Shown here piece by piece: positions 55,969-63,442 of a stretch of 64,000 nucleotides of DNA. The stretch comes from Pseudidiomarina woesei (GTDB lineage Bacteria > Pseudomonadota > Gammaproteobacteria > Enterobacterales > Alteromonadaceae): the NCBI RefSeq assembly GCF_001418345.1, contig NZ_LIPW01000001.1:594429-658428 (forward strand), read 5' to 3'. Numbering within the stretch: the stretch's first letter is position 1; each line of letters opens with the position of its first letter. Under the pieces are notes generated by a model, which saw only the letters and a list, made by a program, of their open reading frames with translations, did no database searches and had not been told where the DNA came from. The position numbers were made by a program, and so were the translations under genes.

Positions 55969-56684
55969 TACATGCATTTACCTTGTTGCTGGCAACTCAA
56001 CCAAAGCTGTTCGTATTCATCTACCCAATAAGCCAAAGTGCTTAAGCGATGTTGTGGCGTAATCACGTCCGCAACATATAAAGTGTCAACTTCAATTGAA
56101 GTTGCCCGCAGCGAAGTGCTTAAAATACTGCTGGCAACAATTGAGTCTGCATCAATTTGGTTTGCATTCAAATTGGCAACGTTCGAAATTACTTGATTTG
56201 TCATATCCAAATCCGCCTCCATGCTATTGAGGTGCGGCTTGTCAAAAACCGGCGTTCTATGTAAGAGATGCTCAGTACTCCAGCTTCCAGCCGGCTGCCA
56301 TATTGGCACAATAAGTCGCTCACTTTGCGCAAAAGCACCGGCTACTTGGCTAGCAAACCAATCAGCTTCGGCAACCGATGGTGCGTCTATCGACAGCTCC
56401 AACCAATGATCACTTTCCACAAAATACCACGACTGCTGCCACGGTTTGGTAAAGCTTGCCAACTGCGTCGTGGTAAAAACGTCGCTTAGCGTGGTTGGTG
56501 GTGTTCCTTGATTAACCCAGTAGTCGAGCGTAGCCTGCCGAATCATTTCAGCGTCTGTAATCCAGTCGTGCTGGTTACGGTTTTTTGCCATTGATTGCCA
56601 CACTTGCGTAGTGACCACCATAAGTGAACTTAATATAACCACAGCAGCAATCACCTCAAGCAATACAAAACCCTGTTTTTGCAT
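55968..56684 (-). CDS. pilV: PilV-like minor pilin (tip adhesin type)
   Basis: A 238-aa prepilin with leader MQKQG, cleavage before FVLLE (Glu at +5), and a hydrophobic helix to about residue 30. The N-terminal domain contains WFASQVAGAFAQ. The stretch ADLDMTNQVISNVANLNANQIDAD matches the 'DMxGNxInNVxxl' motif at the end of the constant part of R64 PilV. In R64 a shufflon-encoded adhesin follows. Here only about 50 residues follow, ending in a Cys pair (LSCQQQGKCM). AAGGA lies 6 bp before the ATG. Confidence 0.75.
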   Translation of the reverse strand: MQKQGFVLLEVIAAVVILSSLMVVTTQVWQSMAKNRNQHDWITDAEMIRQATLDYWVNQGTPPTTLSDVFTTTQLASFTKPWQQSWYFVESDHWLELSIDAPSVAEADWFASQVAGAFAQSERLIVPIWQPAGSWSTEHLLHRTPVFDKPHLNSMEADLDMTNQVISNVANLNANQIDADSIVASSILSTSLRATSIEVDTLYVADVITPQHRLSTLAYWVDEYEQLWLSCQQQGKCM

Positions 56685-56705
56685 GTTATTTCCTTATGGC
56701 AATAC

Positions 56706-56900
56706 TTAATACATCATTAAAAAAAGGCGATGCCGCTGCAGCTGATGCTGCAGCCGGTAACGTTCAATGAGTCGTTGCTTATCTGCTGCATATTGCTGTT
56801 GTTGTTGTATCTGTTGTTGCGTCACGTGAAAAAACTGTGCGCCACCAATAACCACAGTTGCCAAGACTGACACGGCAATAACCCATTGAAAAAAAGCCAT
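56706..56900 (-). CDS. Small membrane-anchored Gln-rich protein in the pilus operon
   Basis: A 64-aa protein with an N-terminal membrane helix (about 5-25) and a Gln-rich, strongly helical tail with basic residues (TQQQIQQQQQYAADKQRLIERYRLQ). No processing site of prepilin type is seen. It starts 3 bp after pilS and ends 21 bp before pilV, so it belongs to the operon. R64 has pilT (transglycosylase) and pilU (peptidase) in this place; this protein is neither. Function unknown. Confidence 0.65.
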   Translation of the reverse strand: MAFFQWVIAVSVLATVVIGGAQFFHVTQQQIQQQQQYAADKQRLIERYRLQHQLQRHRLFLMMY

Positions 56901-56903
56901 GAC

Positions 56904-57344
56904 TTACCCCTGAAATTTAAGCGTCAAAGTGCCACCAGAGAAACTGCTGTCAATCGCATATTCGGTGAAATCGTGTGCCAGACGAGCGCCTTCTGCCGCT
57001 TGCCCAATTCCACTCACGGTAATCACATAGCGTGACGTGTCGGCGCCATCAACACTCACTGCTATATCGCCGCCCCACGGGTTAATTCCTGTGCCACTGC
57101 CCCATACCTCTGGAACTGCTGCAATAGAGGACATTGCAGTCATACTAATACCGGTTAAATCCCCCGTGCGCGGCCGCCATAATTGCGCCCCCGATTGAAT
57201 GGTAATGACCTGATTTTTTGCTTCGCTGACACGTGAGTTTCCCACCGCCCAGTCGCGTAGAGCTAGCGAACCGATAGTTGCCAACGCAATAATAGACAGC
57301 ACCGTAAGCACTTCAATAAAGGTAAATCCTTTTGCTGATTTCAT
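56904..57344 (-). CDS. pilS: PilS-type major pilin (type IVb)
   Basis: A 146-aa prepilin with leader MKSAKG, cleavage before FTFIE (Glu at +5), then a hydrophobic helix. The body has PilS-domain features: EAKNQVITIQSGAQLWRPRTGDLTGISM and INPWGGDIAVSVDG. The mature protein has no cysteine, although type IVb pilins usually have a C-terminal disulphide loop. The ATG at 57344 has GGAG 8 bp upstream. It follows pilR by 42 bp, a gap that could hold a processing or promoter site, though I see none. Confidence 0.82.
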   Translation of the reverse strand: MKSAKGFTFIEVLTVLSIIALATIGSLALRDWAVGNSRVSEAKNQVITIQSGAQLWRPRTGDLTGISMTAMSSIAAVPEVWGSGTGINPWGGDIAVSVDGADTSRYVITVSGIGQAAEGARLAHDFTEYAIDSSFSGGTLTLKFQG

Positions 57345-57386
57345 AGAACACTCCGTTGTAAACAATTAAAGAAAGAAAAATACAGA

Positions 57387-58409
57387 CTACAAGCTGGTTT
57401 GCTGGGTTAGTTGCATCAACATAGTTCCCATGCCGCCGAGCATAACGACCAGCAAGGCAAAAATGACACTGTAACAAAACACCTGTAGACCGGTTCTTAA
57501 GCGCGTTAACGCTTGTGTGGCATCGAGTGCTGCATAACTGGCAACACGCAATAGGGTTCCCTGCTCACTGGCATTACGGCTACCATTTCCAAGTCGAAAT
57601 AGCATCCGTGCTGAAAGTAAGCCGGTATCAAAAATCTGTGGTAGTCGTCGTTCTCCTTTGGCGAGTTTTTGGCGCATAATTAGTGTATGTACCGCCAATG
57701 CAGTAGATCCGTAACGTTGAATAGCGGCAAAAGATTTATCTAAGCTACTTCCAGCTTGCATTAGCACTGTCGTGGTTTGTAATAACAGTACCGCGCTAAA
57801 ATAACGCTGAATGAGAAACGCGCCGTTATTGCCAAGTACGCGACACCAACGCCAACCAAAGTTTATCAACACTGGCGGCCCCCAACTCCATATCACCACC
57901 AGAAGTACACTAAGTAGAAGTGTGGGAATAATGAAGCTATGCGTTGCTAGCAACAATATCCGACTGAGCATTGGCCATTGTGACTCAGGTATAGATACTG
58001 CAAGCTTCGGCATCACGCCGTGACCAATAAAATAAATTGCGGCAAAAGCTAGGGCCAGCATTGCTAATGGATAAAGCAAAGGTTTCCAAAACTGTTGCCA
58101 TGCTTGCTGTCGCTGCTGTTCAAATTGCTGATGTTGATGCAGCAATTGCTCTAAAATACCGCTATGCTCCCCCACGGCAACTAACATAACTAAGTCTGCA
58201 GCAAACCATTTATGTAATGCTGGTCCAAGCGGCAACCCCTGGTTTAGTTGCTTGATTAAGTGAGTAATGACGCGCTGCTCCGTGGTTAATTTTAAGCGTC
58301 GCGCATTTTCAAATAACGCATGGCAGCATTGTAATGGGCTAAGTCCATCGGTTAAGCCCAAAGCAAAGTCTTCGAGTAATGCAAGTTGTCGTGCTCGCGC
58401 TAGATGCAT
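57387..58409 (-). CDS. pilR: PilR-type (GspF) inner-membrane platform protein
   Basis: A 340-aa polytopic protein with two T2SSF domains (about 10-130 and 210-330). The first is rich in the family pattern LNQGLPLGPALHKW...LVAVGEHSGILEQLL. Three or four membrane helices are at about 120-145, 165-190 and 310-335. It forms the base on which PilQ acts. The ATG at 58409 overlaps the pilQ end by 10 bp; upstream codons to 58448 are unlikely. Confidence 0.88.
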   Translation of the reverse strand: MHLARARQLALLEDFALGLTDGLSPLQCCHALFENARRLKLTTEQRVITHLIKQLNQGLPLGPALHKWFAADLVMLVAVGEHSGILEQLLHQHQQFEQQRQQAWQQFWKPLLYPLAMLALAFAAIYFIGHGVMPKLAVSIPESQWPMLSRILLLATHSFIIPTLLLSVLLVVIWSWGPPVLINFGWRWCRVLGNNGAFLIQRYFSAVLLLQTTTVLMQAGSSLDKSFAAIQRYGSTALAVHTLIMRQKLAKGERRLPQIFDTGLLSARMLFRLGNGSRNASEQGTLLRVASYAALDATQALTRLRTGLQVFCYSVIFALLVVMLGGMGTMLMQLTQQTSL

Positions 58410-59788
58410 AAGTCCGCCTGCTGCAATTGTTCGTCGAGCGCTAGCCAACCTGCTTCCATAAGTTGGTTACGACACACTTCTAAAGTGCCATTGCGAATGG
58501 CATCGCGGACGCGTTCATCAACAAGCAATAATTCAGCAACGAGCGAACGGCCAATAACGCCGGTGCCATGGCACTGCGGGCAACCACGATCAGTGCCTTC
58601 ACAAGCTAAGCAAGGTTTAGCCACTAACCGCTGCGCTATAATGCCGCGCAATACGCCAACCTGAGCAAGCGACTCGGCGCTTAGACCCAAATCTAACAAC
58701 CTCTGTATTACGCCAAAGGTATCGTGCGCATGCACTGTTGCAGTCACCAAATGCCCAGTTAATGCTGCGGTATAAGCCGCTTTTGCGGTTGCTTGGTCGC
58801 GAATTTCACTAATAGAGATGACATCTGGGTCTTCGCGCAGTGCCACACGCACCATATTGGCAAAGTTAAGTTCCTGGTGATCAGCAATAACCGGTTTTTG
58901 CTCTATATAAGGTTGGATAATTTCAATTGGGTCTTCCAAAGAAATTACTTTTGCAGTGCGTGGAATAGCCCAATTAATTGCCGCCAAGGTCGTTGTTTTG
59001 CCTTGCCCAGTTGGCCCAGCAACCACCAACAGACCAGCTGGGTTTTGTAGCAATTGTTGAATTTGATTCACCTGTTCCATAGGCAACCCTAGCTCGACAA
59101 GTGCGCGCGCTTGCTCATGCTCAGCCTGAATTCGCATGGTTACCGCAAACCCATTACGGGTAGGTGATTTTTGCACGCGTAAGCGCAGGTTTTTTATCGC
59201 TTGCTCATGCATCACCGACAACGAGATGCTAGCGCTTGATAAACGTTGTTCATCAAATAACTCACGAAAGTCTTCGGAACGTGTATTTAAGGCAGCAGCA
59301 ATTGCCGCCGCCATTGTTTCCCGATGCCGCTCAACCTGCCCGACTAAACGTCCATGCACACGAAATGCAAGAGCTGCATGGCTTGGTAAAAACAGCAGAT
59401 GAATATCCGAGGCTTCAAGCACTAGCGCCTGTAAAACAAGATCTTCAAGCGCTTGTTGCGCCCGAGTATGGTCAAGCTCAAGCGAATCGGTTTGGTGACC
59501 AAGTTGGCGTTTAGCATCAGCATCGTGCAAATGCCCCCGGATACTTCGACCATCTGCCACCATATAAGCTTTGATCATGACACCTTGAATGGCAGCAAGA
59601 GCGATCAAGTTGATAAGCTCAAGCAATTTTTGTTGCCAAGCCTGTGCGCTTGCAACCAACACGCCATCACTGGACATTAATACCGCTACATCTTGCTGCT
59701 GAAACAAGTCAGTTATGTGTAAGCAGCGCTCTAGTAACCCAATTGGCACTTCACAACGACCAAGTTGCTCATCACTCATCATCAACAT
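58400..59788 (-). CDS. pilQ: PilQ-type (GspE/PulE) pilus assembly ATPase
   Basis: A cytoplasmic hexameric ATPase for pilus assembly, 462 aa. Walker A is GPTGQGKTTT (about 257-266; Gln replaces the usual Ser), Asp box LEDPIEI, Walker B-like DPDVISISEIRD, and His box GHLVTATVHAHD. The C-terminal zinc ribbon keeps four Cys (CLACEGTDRGCPQC). The ATG at 59788 has AAGGATGG upstream inside the pilP end; another ATG at 59797 sits too close to that site. Confidence 0.9.
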   Translation of the reverse strand: MLMMSDEQLGRCEVPIGLLERCLHITDLFQQQDVAVLMSSDGVLVASAQAWQQKLLELINLIALAAIQGVMIKAYMVADGRSIRGHLHDADAKRQLGHQTDSLELDHTRAQQALEDLVLQALVLEASDIHLLFLPSHAALAFRVHGRLVGQVERHRETMAAAIAAALNTRSEDFRELFDEQRLSSASISLSVMHEQAIKNLRLRVQKSPTRNGFAVTMRIQAEHEQARALVELGLPMEQVNQIQQLLQNPAGLLVVAGPTGQGKTTTLAAINWAIPRTAKVISLEDPIEIIQPYIEQKPVIADHQELNFANMVRVALREDPDVISISEIRDQATAKAAYTAALTGHLVTATVHAHDTFGVIQRLLDLGLSAESLAQVGVLRGIIAQRLVAKPCLACEGTDRGCPQCHGTGVIGRSLVAELLLVDERVRDAIRNGTLEVCRNQLMEAGWLALDEQLQQADLCI

Positions 59789-59790
59789 AG

Positions 59791-60252
59791 TTACCATCCT
59801 TGCACAATTGGCAGATCACGAAAGCGTCCGTAACGCTGCAAACGTACCCAATTATTCTCTATGTTTGCAGTAAGTTGCATCGGCCCAGCGACACCATCTT
59901 GTAAACGAATAATTTGGTTTCCTTGCTGCAACAAAATGTCACTTCGCTCGCCCACCGTGACGATACCTAACAGCTCATAGCCGATTAATTCTTGGGCAAT
60001 TGCTGATGGTTTATCATCGGAGCTTCTTAGTTTTGCTATAGCATGCTTAGCTTTTTCTATTTGCAGCTCCAACTGCAACCGTTTGGCCTCAGTCTGAGCT
60101 AACCGCTCCGCAATTTCGCTTTCTCGAAGTTGATGAATAGGGTTTACAGGTACGCCCCCGGCCAAGCTTGCATTTGCTTCGGTACTTGTTGCCGCACTTG
60201 GTGTAGCGCTTGTTGTAGCATTAAGCGCCAGCATAAAAGCTAATGTATACAT
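59791..60252 (-). CDS. pilP: PilP-like type IVb pilus biogenesis protein
   Basis: A 153-aa protein with an N-terminal signal peptide (about 1-20), a coiled-coil stretch (about 43-75) and a small beta domain (YELLGIVTVGERSDILLQQGNQIIRLQDG) like PilP/GspC-HR folds. It probably links the inner-membrane complex to the secretin PilN. AAGGA lies 8 bp before the ATG. It is 13 bp after pilO. Confidence 0.78.
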   Translation of the reverse strand: MYTLAFMLALNATTSATPSAATSTEANASLAGGVPVNPIHQLRESEIAERLAQTEAKRLQLELQIEKAKHAIAKLRSSDDKPSAIAQELIGYELLGIVTVGERSDILLQQGNQIIRLQDGVAGPMQLTANIENNWVRLQRYGRFRDLPIVQGW

Positions 60253-60265
60253 GAGTTAGGTCCTT

Positions 60266-61411
60266 CTATGGATGTTGCAAAGTAATGGTGATACGCCAAC
60301 TCAGGTGCTCGGGCGTCGCGACAACTTTTTGAATTCGCATGTCCGGCCGCACCGCCAGCCAATGCAGAAACACCTGCCATTGATGCGAAGTAAACGGATC
60401 GAACAAAAGGTGCTGAACTTCGATATGATTGGGCGTCTGGGTTTGGCTAAACCCGGCCTCTATTAGAGCTTGATCAGAGCTCAATTTTTGGGTATTCAAG
60501 TCGCCTTTCGGCATTGGTATGTCTGCACTATAAAGCACGTCTGCTGGTGGTTTTCGCTGCAATTGAACACCTTGCCCGTTACCTTCTAGTTGCCAATCTT
60601 GCGATGGTAGCTGCATGAGTAAGTCTGAATGCGAGCCATAAGACTGTTGCATCCACAGGGTTTCTCCAGCCTCATCAAGTTGCCACTGAGTAGCCTTCCA
60701 GCCCGCCAAAAAACTAACCTGACTTAATAGCTTATCGACATGTAAAACATGCTGTTGCTGCCAACCTTGCAACAGCGGAGCGGGTTCGGGAAATTCAGTA
60801 ACAGGCACCATAACAACGGGGGCCGGGGAAGTTGGCCAAAACCACCAAACCGACGCACCTGTAACCAACAAAGCAGCAGCAACCCCGCGCACCAGAATTC
60901 GGCGACGTAACCAAGGGGGTAACTGTCGTAGCGAACGCATTTTTGCCAGTTTTAGCGACTTTTCAAAATTGAACTCAGGTATCTGCTTGGCATTTTGAAT
61001 TGGCTCGACATGGTCAAACAAGCGTCGCGTAGTCTGACCGGCAATAACCAACACACAATTCATTTGCTCTGGTTTTAACCAATTTTCAGCCACATATAAA
61101 AAGTTCTGTACACCATGTTTATCGGCCGAAAATTGACAGCACGCCAACAATGTTTGTTGTTGCCAGGCCACGACTATTAATTGCTGACACCATTGTTGAA
61201 CTACCACAGCAGCTTGCTCACGCACCTGACTGCGAATAGCAGCAGCCATATCCAGTTGTTCAGTAGTGGCGCAACAAAGCCAGTAACATTCACCTTGCTT
61301 AAATAGGTTATAACGTTCGAAACCGAGTTGTTTGGCCTCGCTAAGCCAAGCGAGTATTTGCTCTCGGTCAGTCGATTGTTGTCGCCAGCCTTGTACGCAC
61401 CAGTCGTTCAT
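60266..61411 (-). CDS. pilO: PilO-like type IVb pilus biogenesis protein
   Basis: A 381-aa bitopic protein. The cytoplasmic N-terminal half (1-168) is followed by one membrane helix (about 172-192, VRGVAAALLVTGASVWWFW) and a periplasmic domain. This layout and the operon position fit PilO of the R64/PilO2 family; sequence similarity is low by eye. Many Gln and Trp. The start overlaps pilN as ATGA. Confidence 0.72.
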   Translation of the reverse strand: MNDWCVQGWRQQSTDREQILAWLSEAKQLGFERYNLFKQGECYWLCCATTEQLDMAAAIRSQVREQAAVVVQQWCQQLIVVAWQQQTLLACCQFSADKHGVQNFLYVAENWLKPEQMNCVLVIAGQTTRRLFDHVEPIQNAKQIPEFNFEKSLKLAKMRSLRQLPPWLRRRILVRGVAAALLVTGASVWWFWPTSPAPVVMVPVTEFPEPAPLLQGWQQQHVLHVDKLLSQVSFLAGWKATQWQLDEAGETLWMQQSYGSHSDLLMQLPSQDWQLEGNGQGVQLQRKPPADVLYSADIPMPKGDLNTQKLSSDQALIEAGFSQTQTPNHIEVQHLLFDPFTSHQWQVFLHWLAVRPDMRIQKVVATPEHLSWRITITLQHP

Positions 61412-62904
61412 GAGCGATTGCCTCGTGCAACAATATGCGGAGTTAGCAAAACTAAGGTTTCGCTCCGCCGAGAACCATTAAGCTCACCCCCACCCAATAT
61501 TAGGCTTAACCAACTTTGCTGGCGTTGACTTTGTTGACGCTCATTTTTTAGGCCACTCATTAGCAGCGTTTGACCATGCTCAACTAAGGCTTTCATAAAG
61601 AATTTTTTACGGTTGGTATGCGGCGTTTGAATGAGTTGATCGCCCGAGCGAACTTCGTCAATTCGTTCCAAATCAGATAGCTCCGTAGACAACTGCAGAA
61701 TAACCTCGCCGTTACGAATACTTGGTAACAAATAAAGCTCAAAGCCAGTGGTAACAACACCGGGCTGCAAAATATCGGCGCGCCCCACATTTGCGGTAGC
61801 TGAACTTCCCGCTGCAGCTAGATAGGTTGCGTTGTCTTCCAGTACAATTTTGGCAATTTGATTATTTAAACTCACGACGCGCGGATGATTACTTGTCGTT
61901 ACTAAACCCTGCTGCTGTAACGCATCTATTAGTAACTGCGACCCTGTCGCTTTGCCTTGTTGTTGCTGCCATATCATTTGTCCACCGCTAAGCTGATTTA
62001 ACTGCGCTGAAGCAAACCCGAGAACCCCCTCACCCCCGGCTGTTTTCACTATGGCGTCCCAATCGATGGCAAACTGCTGATCATCGGTAAAGGTCACTTC
62101 GACAATTTGTACATCAATCACAACTTGACGTGTTAACCTTTCATTCTGTTGCGCTAAGTAAGCGCGAACCTGAGCAACTTGCTGCGGGTAGTCGCGCACT
62201 AGTATTGAAGTAGAGCTCTGATTTATCGTCATTTGTCCATGTTCAGACAGCAGCATGCTGACGGCCTTTTCAAGATCATGCCAAACCGAAAGGTCGTCGC
62301 TGCTAAAATTCAAAAATTGTTCGCTCTGATTACTAATAGCTGTGGCTGTAAGCGCGTCATTAGCCGTCATTTGACTTTGTTGCTGGCGGTCACGGTTGCC
62401 TAAGAAATAACTGGTGTCACCGGCAATAAAAGCAACATCAAACTCGGCTACTTCAAATTCATGAATGACGACGCTTTCGTCACCCCATTGCAGATGCCAG
62501 CGATACCGACTAGCTAGTTTTAGCAGCAATTCTGCAATGGTTCCGTCAAACTGAATAAACACCGCCGCGGTGGCTAGATGTGACTGACTGAAGCGCAAAG
62601 TGGTACCACTATTAGCAAATACTTGTTCAAGCAAATTTCCCGCCGCTAACCCTTGTGCGGCTATGCTAACGTGTTGCGCGCTCCAGTCGGGTAGCTGAGC
62701 ATGTCGTTCATCCAATGCTGGAACAAAAAACTCATCGCTGTAATGGAGAGCTGAAGCTGTTGCTTGCGGCGCGGACGCACTCTGCTTGAGGTTAGCTAAG
62801 CGCTGCTGGGCTTGTCGGTGTTGCTCGAGCAATTGTTCATGAGACAATTGTTGGCAGGCACTCAACAACACAGCAAAAAATACGATAATGAACCGTTGCA
62901 TCAC
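61408..62904 (-). CDS. pilN: PilN-type outer-membrane secretin lipoprotein
   Basis: A 498-aa lipoprotein (lipobox LLSAC, Cys17). N0/STN-like domain about 90-155 (GTTLRFSQSHLATAAVFIQFDGTIAELLLKLASRYRW), an N1-type domain (about 215-265), and the secretin beta domain (about 270-495; VSLNNQIAKIVLEDNATYLA, GFELYLLPSIRNGEVILQLS, and VLLTPHIV at the end). It forms the pilus exit channel. Start overlaps the pilL-like gene by ATGA. Confidence 0.9.
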   Translation of the reverse strand: MMQRFIIVFFAVLLSACQQLSHEQLLEQHRQAQQRLANLKQSASAPQATASALHYSDEFFVPALDERHAQLPDWSAQHVSIAAQGLAAGNLLEQVFANSGTTLRFSQSHLATAAVFIQFDGTIAELLLKLASRYRWHLQWGDESVVIHEFEVAEFDVAFIAGDTSYFLGNRDRQQQSQMTANDALTATAISNQSEQFLNFSSDDLSVWHDLEKAVSMLLSEHGQMTINQSSTSILVRDYPQQVAQVRAYLAQQNERLTRQVVIDVQIVEVTFTDDQQFAIDWDAIVKTAGGEGVLGFASAQLNQLSGGQMIWQQQQGKATGSQLLIDALQQQGLVTTSNHPRVVSLNNQIAKIVLEDNATYLAAAGSSATANVGRADILQPGVVTTGFELYLLPSIRNGEVILQLSTELSDLERIDEVRSGDQLIQTPHTNRKKFFMKALVEHGQTLLMSGLKNERQQSQRQQSWLSLILGGGELNGSRRSETLVLLTPHIVARGNRS

Positions 62905-63335
62905 AACTCCCCTTGGCTTCGAAATTGATAACTAACAACTGCCGAGCGGTTCGCGTGAACAGTTATTCTAAATTGGTAAGGCTGGGTGATTTTCTCGAGA
63001 ATTTGCTCGGCACTATCAGCGCTCAAGGTGAAGGCCGATGGCCATTGGTAATGAGCCGAAACCTGCCAGTCAACCAAGTCGACCGGGAAGTGCCGTTTAA
63101 GAAACTGCTCAAACTGCGGTTTCAATAGCCCTTGTTGTAAGTGCAGTTGCACGCGCGGTGTGGCTGCAGCCGAATGGCTAGTTTGGTTCGCTCGAGTGGC
63201 TTCAGAGAACACGTAAGCTGGACAAGTCGCGGCGAGCGCCGTTGTAGAAAATGACGCCAACCACAGGCAACTCAGCGCTAAGCTGCTTGTGATGACGTAC
63301 TTATGGGTAACGACCCGGTATGGTTGAGAAACCAT
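62901..63335 (-). CDS. PilL/TcpQ-like periplasmic protein
   Basis: A 144-aa protein with signal peptide (about 1-35, TTALAA). The C-terminal domain (about 75-140; WPSAFTLSADSAEQILEKITQPYQFRITVHANRSAVVSYQF) resembles the TcpQ/PilL C-terminal domain that helps secretin localisation. R64 PilL is longer. First gene of the operon; AAGGAGG lies 4 bp before the ATG and can be masked by a leader helix. Confidence 0.65.
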   Translation of the reverse strand: MVSQPYRVVTHKYVITSSLALSCLWLASFSTTALAATCPAYVFSEATRANQTSHSAAATPRVQLHLQQGLLKPQFEQFLKRHFPVDLVDWQVSAHYQWPSAFTLSADSAEQILEKITQPYQFRITVHANRSAVVSYQFRSQGEL

Positions 63336-63342
63336 GTAACCT

Positions 63343-63414
63343 CCTTGTTAGCGTGATACCGCGTTCCTTTGCAGTACCCGTTAAATTTAGCGCACCGTAG
63401 TGCCGCTAACAAGG
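63343..63414 (-). promoter_or_regulatory. Leader RNA with two exclusive folds hiding the pilus Shine-Dalgarno
   Basis: Minus strand: CCTTGTTAGCG (63414-63404) pairs perfectly over 11 bp with CGCTAACAAGG (63353-63343), which contains the AAGG of the Shine-Dalgarno. The same 5' arm can instead form a local hairpin: TTAGC with GCTAA (63391-63387) and GCAC with GTGC around a TACG loop, a stable UNCG tetraloop, with one bulged G. The two folds cannot coexist. A switch between open and closed states is inferred. Confidence 0.6.
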
Positions 63415-63423
63415 CGGAAACAG

Positions 63424-63429
63424 ATTATA
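63424..63429 (-). promoter_or_regulatory. -10 element of the pilus operon
   Basis: TATAAT, a perfect -10, lies 14 bp after the topA stop and 10 bp before the leader stem. The -35 region (GCGTAA at 17 bp) is poor, which suggests an activator may be needed. Transcription would begin just before the CCTTG arm. Confidence 0.5.
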
Positions 63430-63442
63430 AAACAGAGGGTTA

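Noticed and set aside
55968-56684. A shufflon at the pilV 3' end
   Set aside because: No inverted repeats of sfx type, no alternative 3' segments and no recombinase gene.
55285-63335. An MSHA pilus or type II secretion operon
   Set aside because: The order secretin-PilO-PilP-ATPase-platform-pilin-PilV, the secretin lipobox and the PilS/PilV features fit the R64 type; there are no GspG/H/I/J/K or MshE-like sets.
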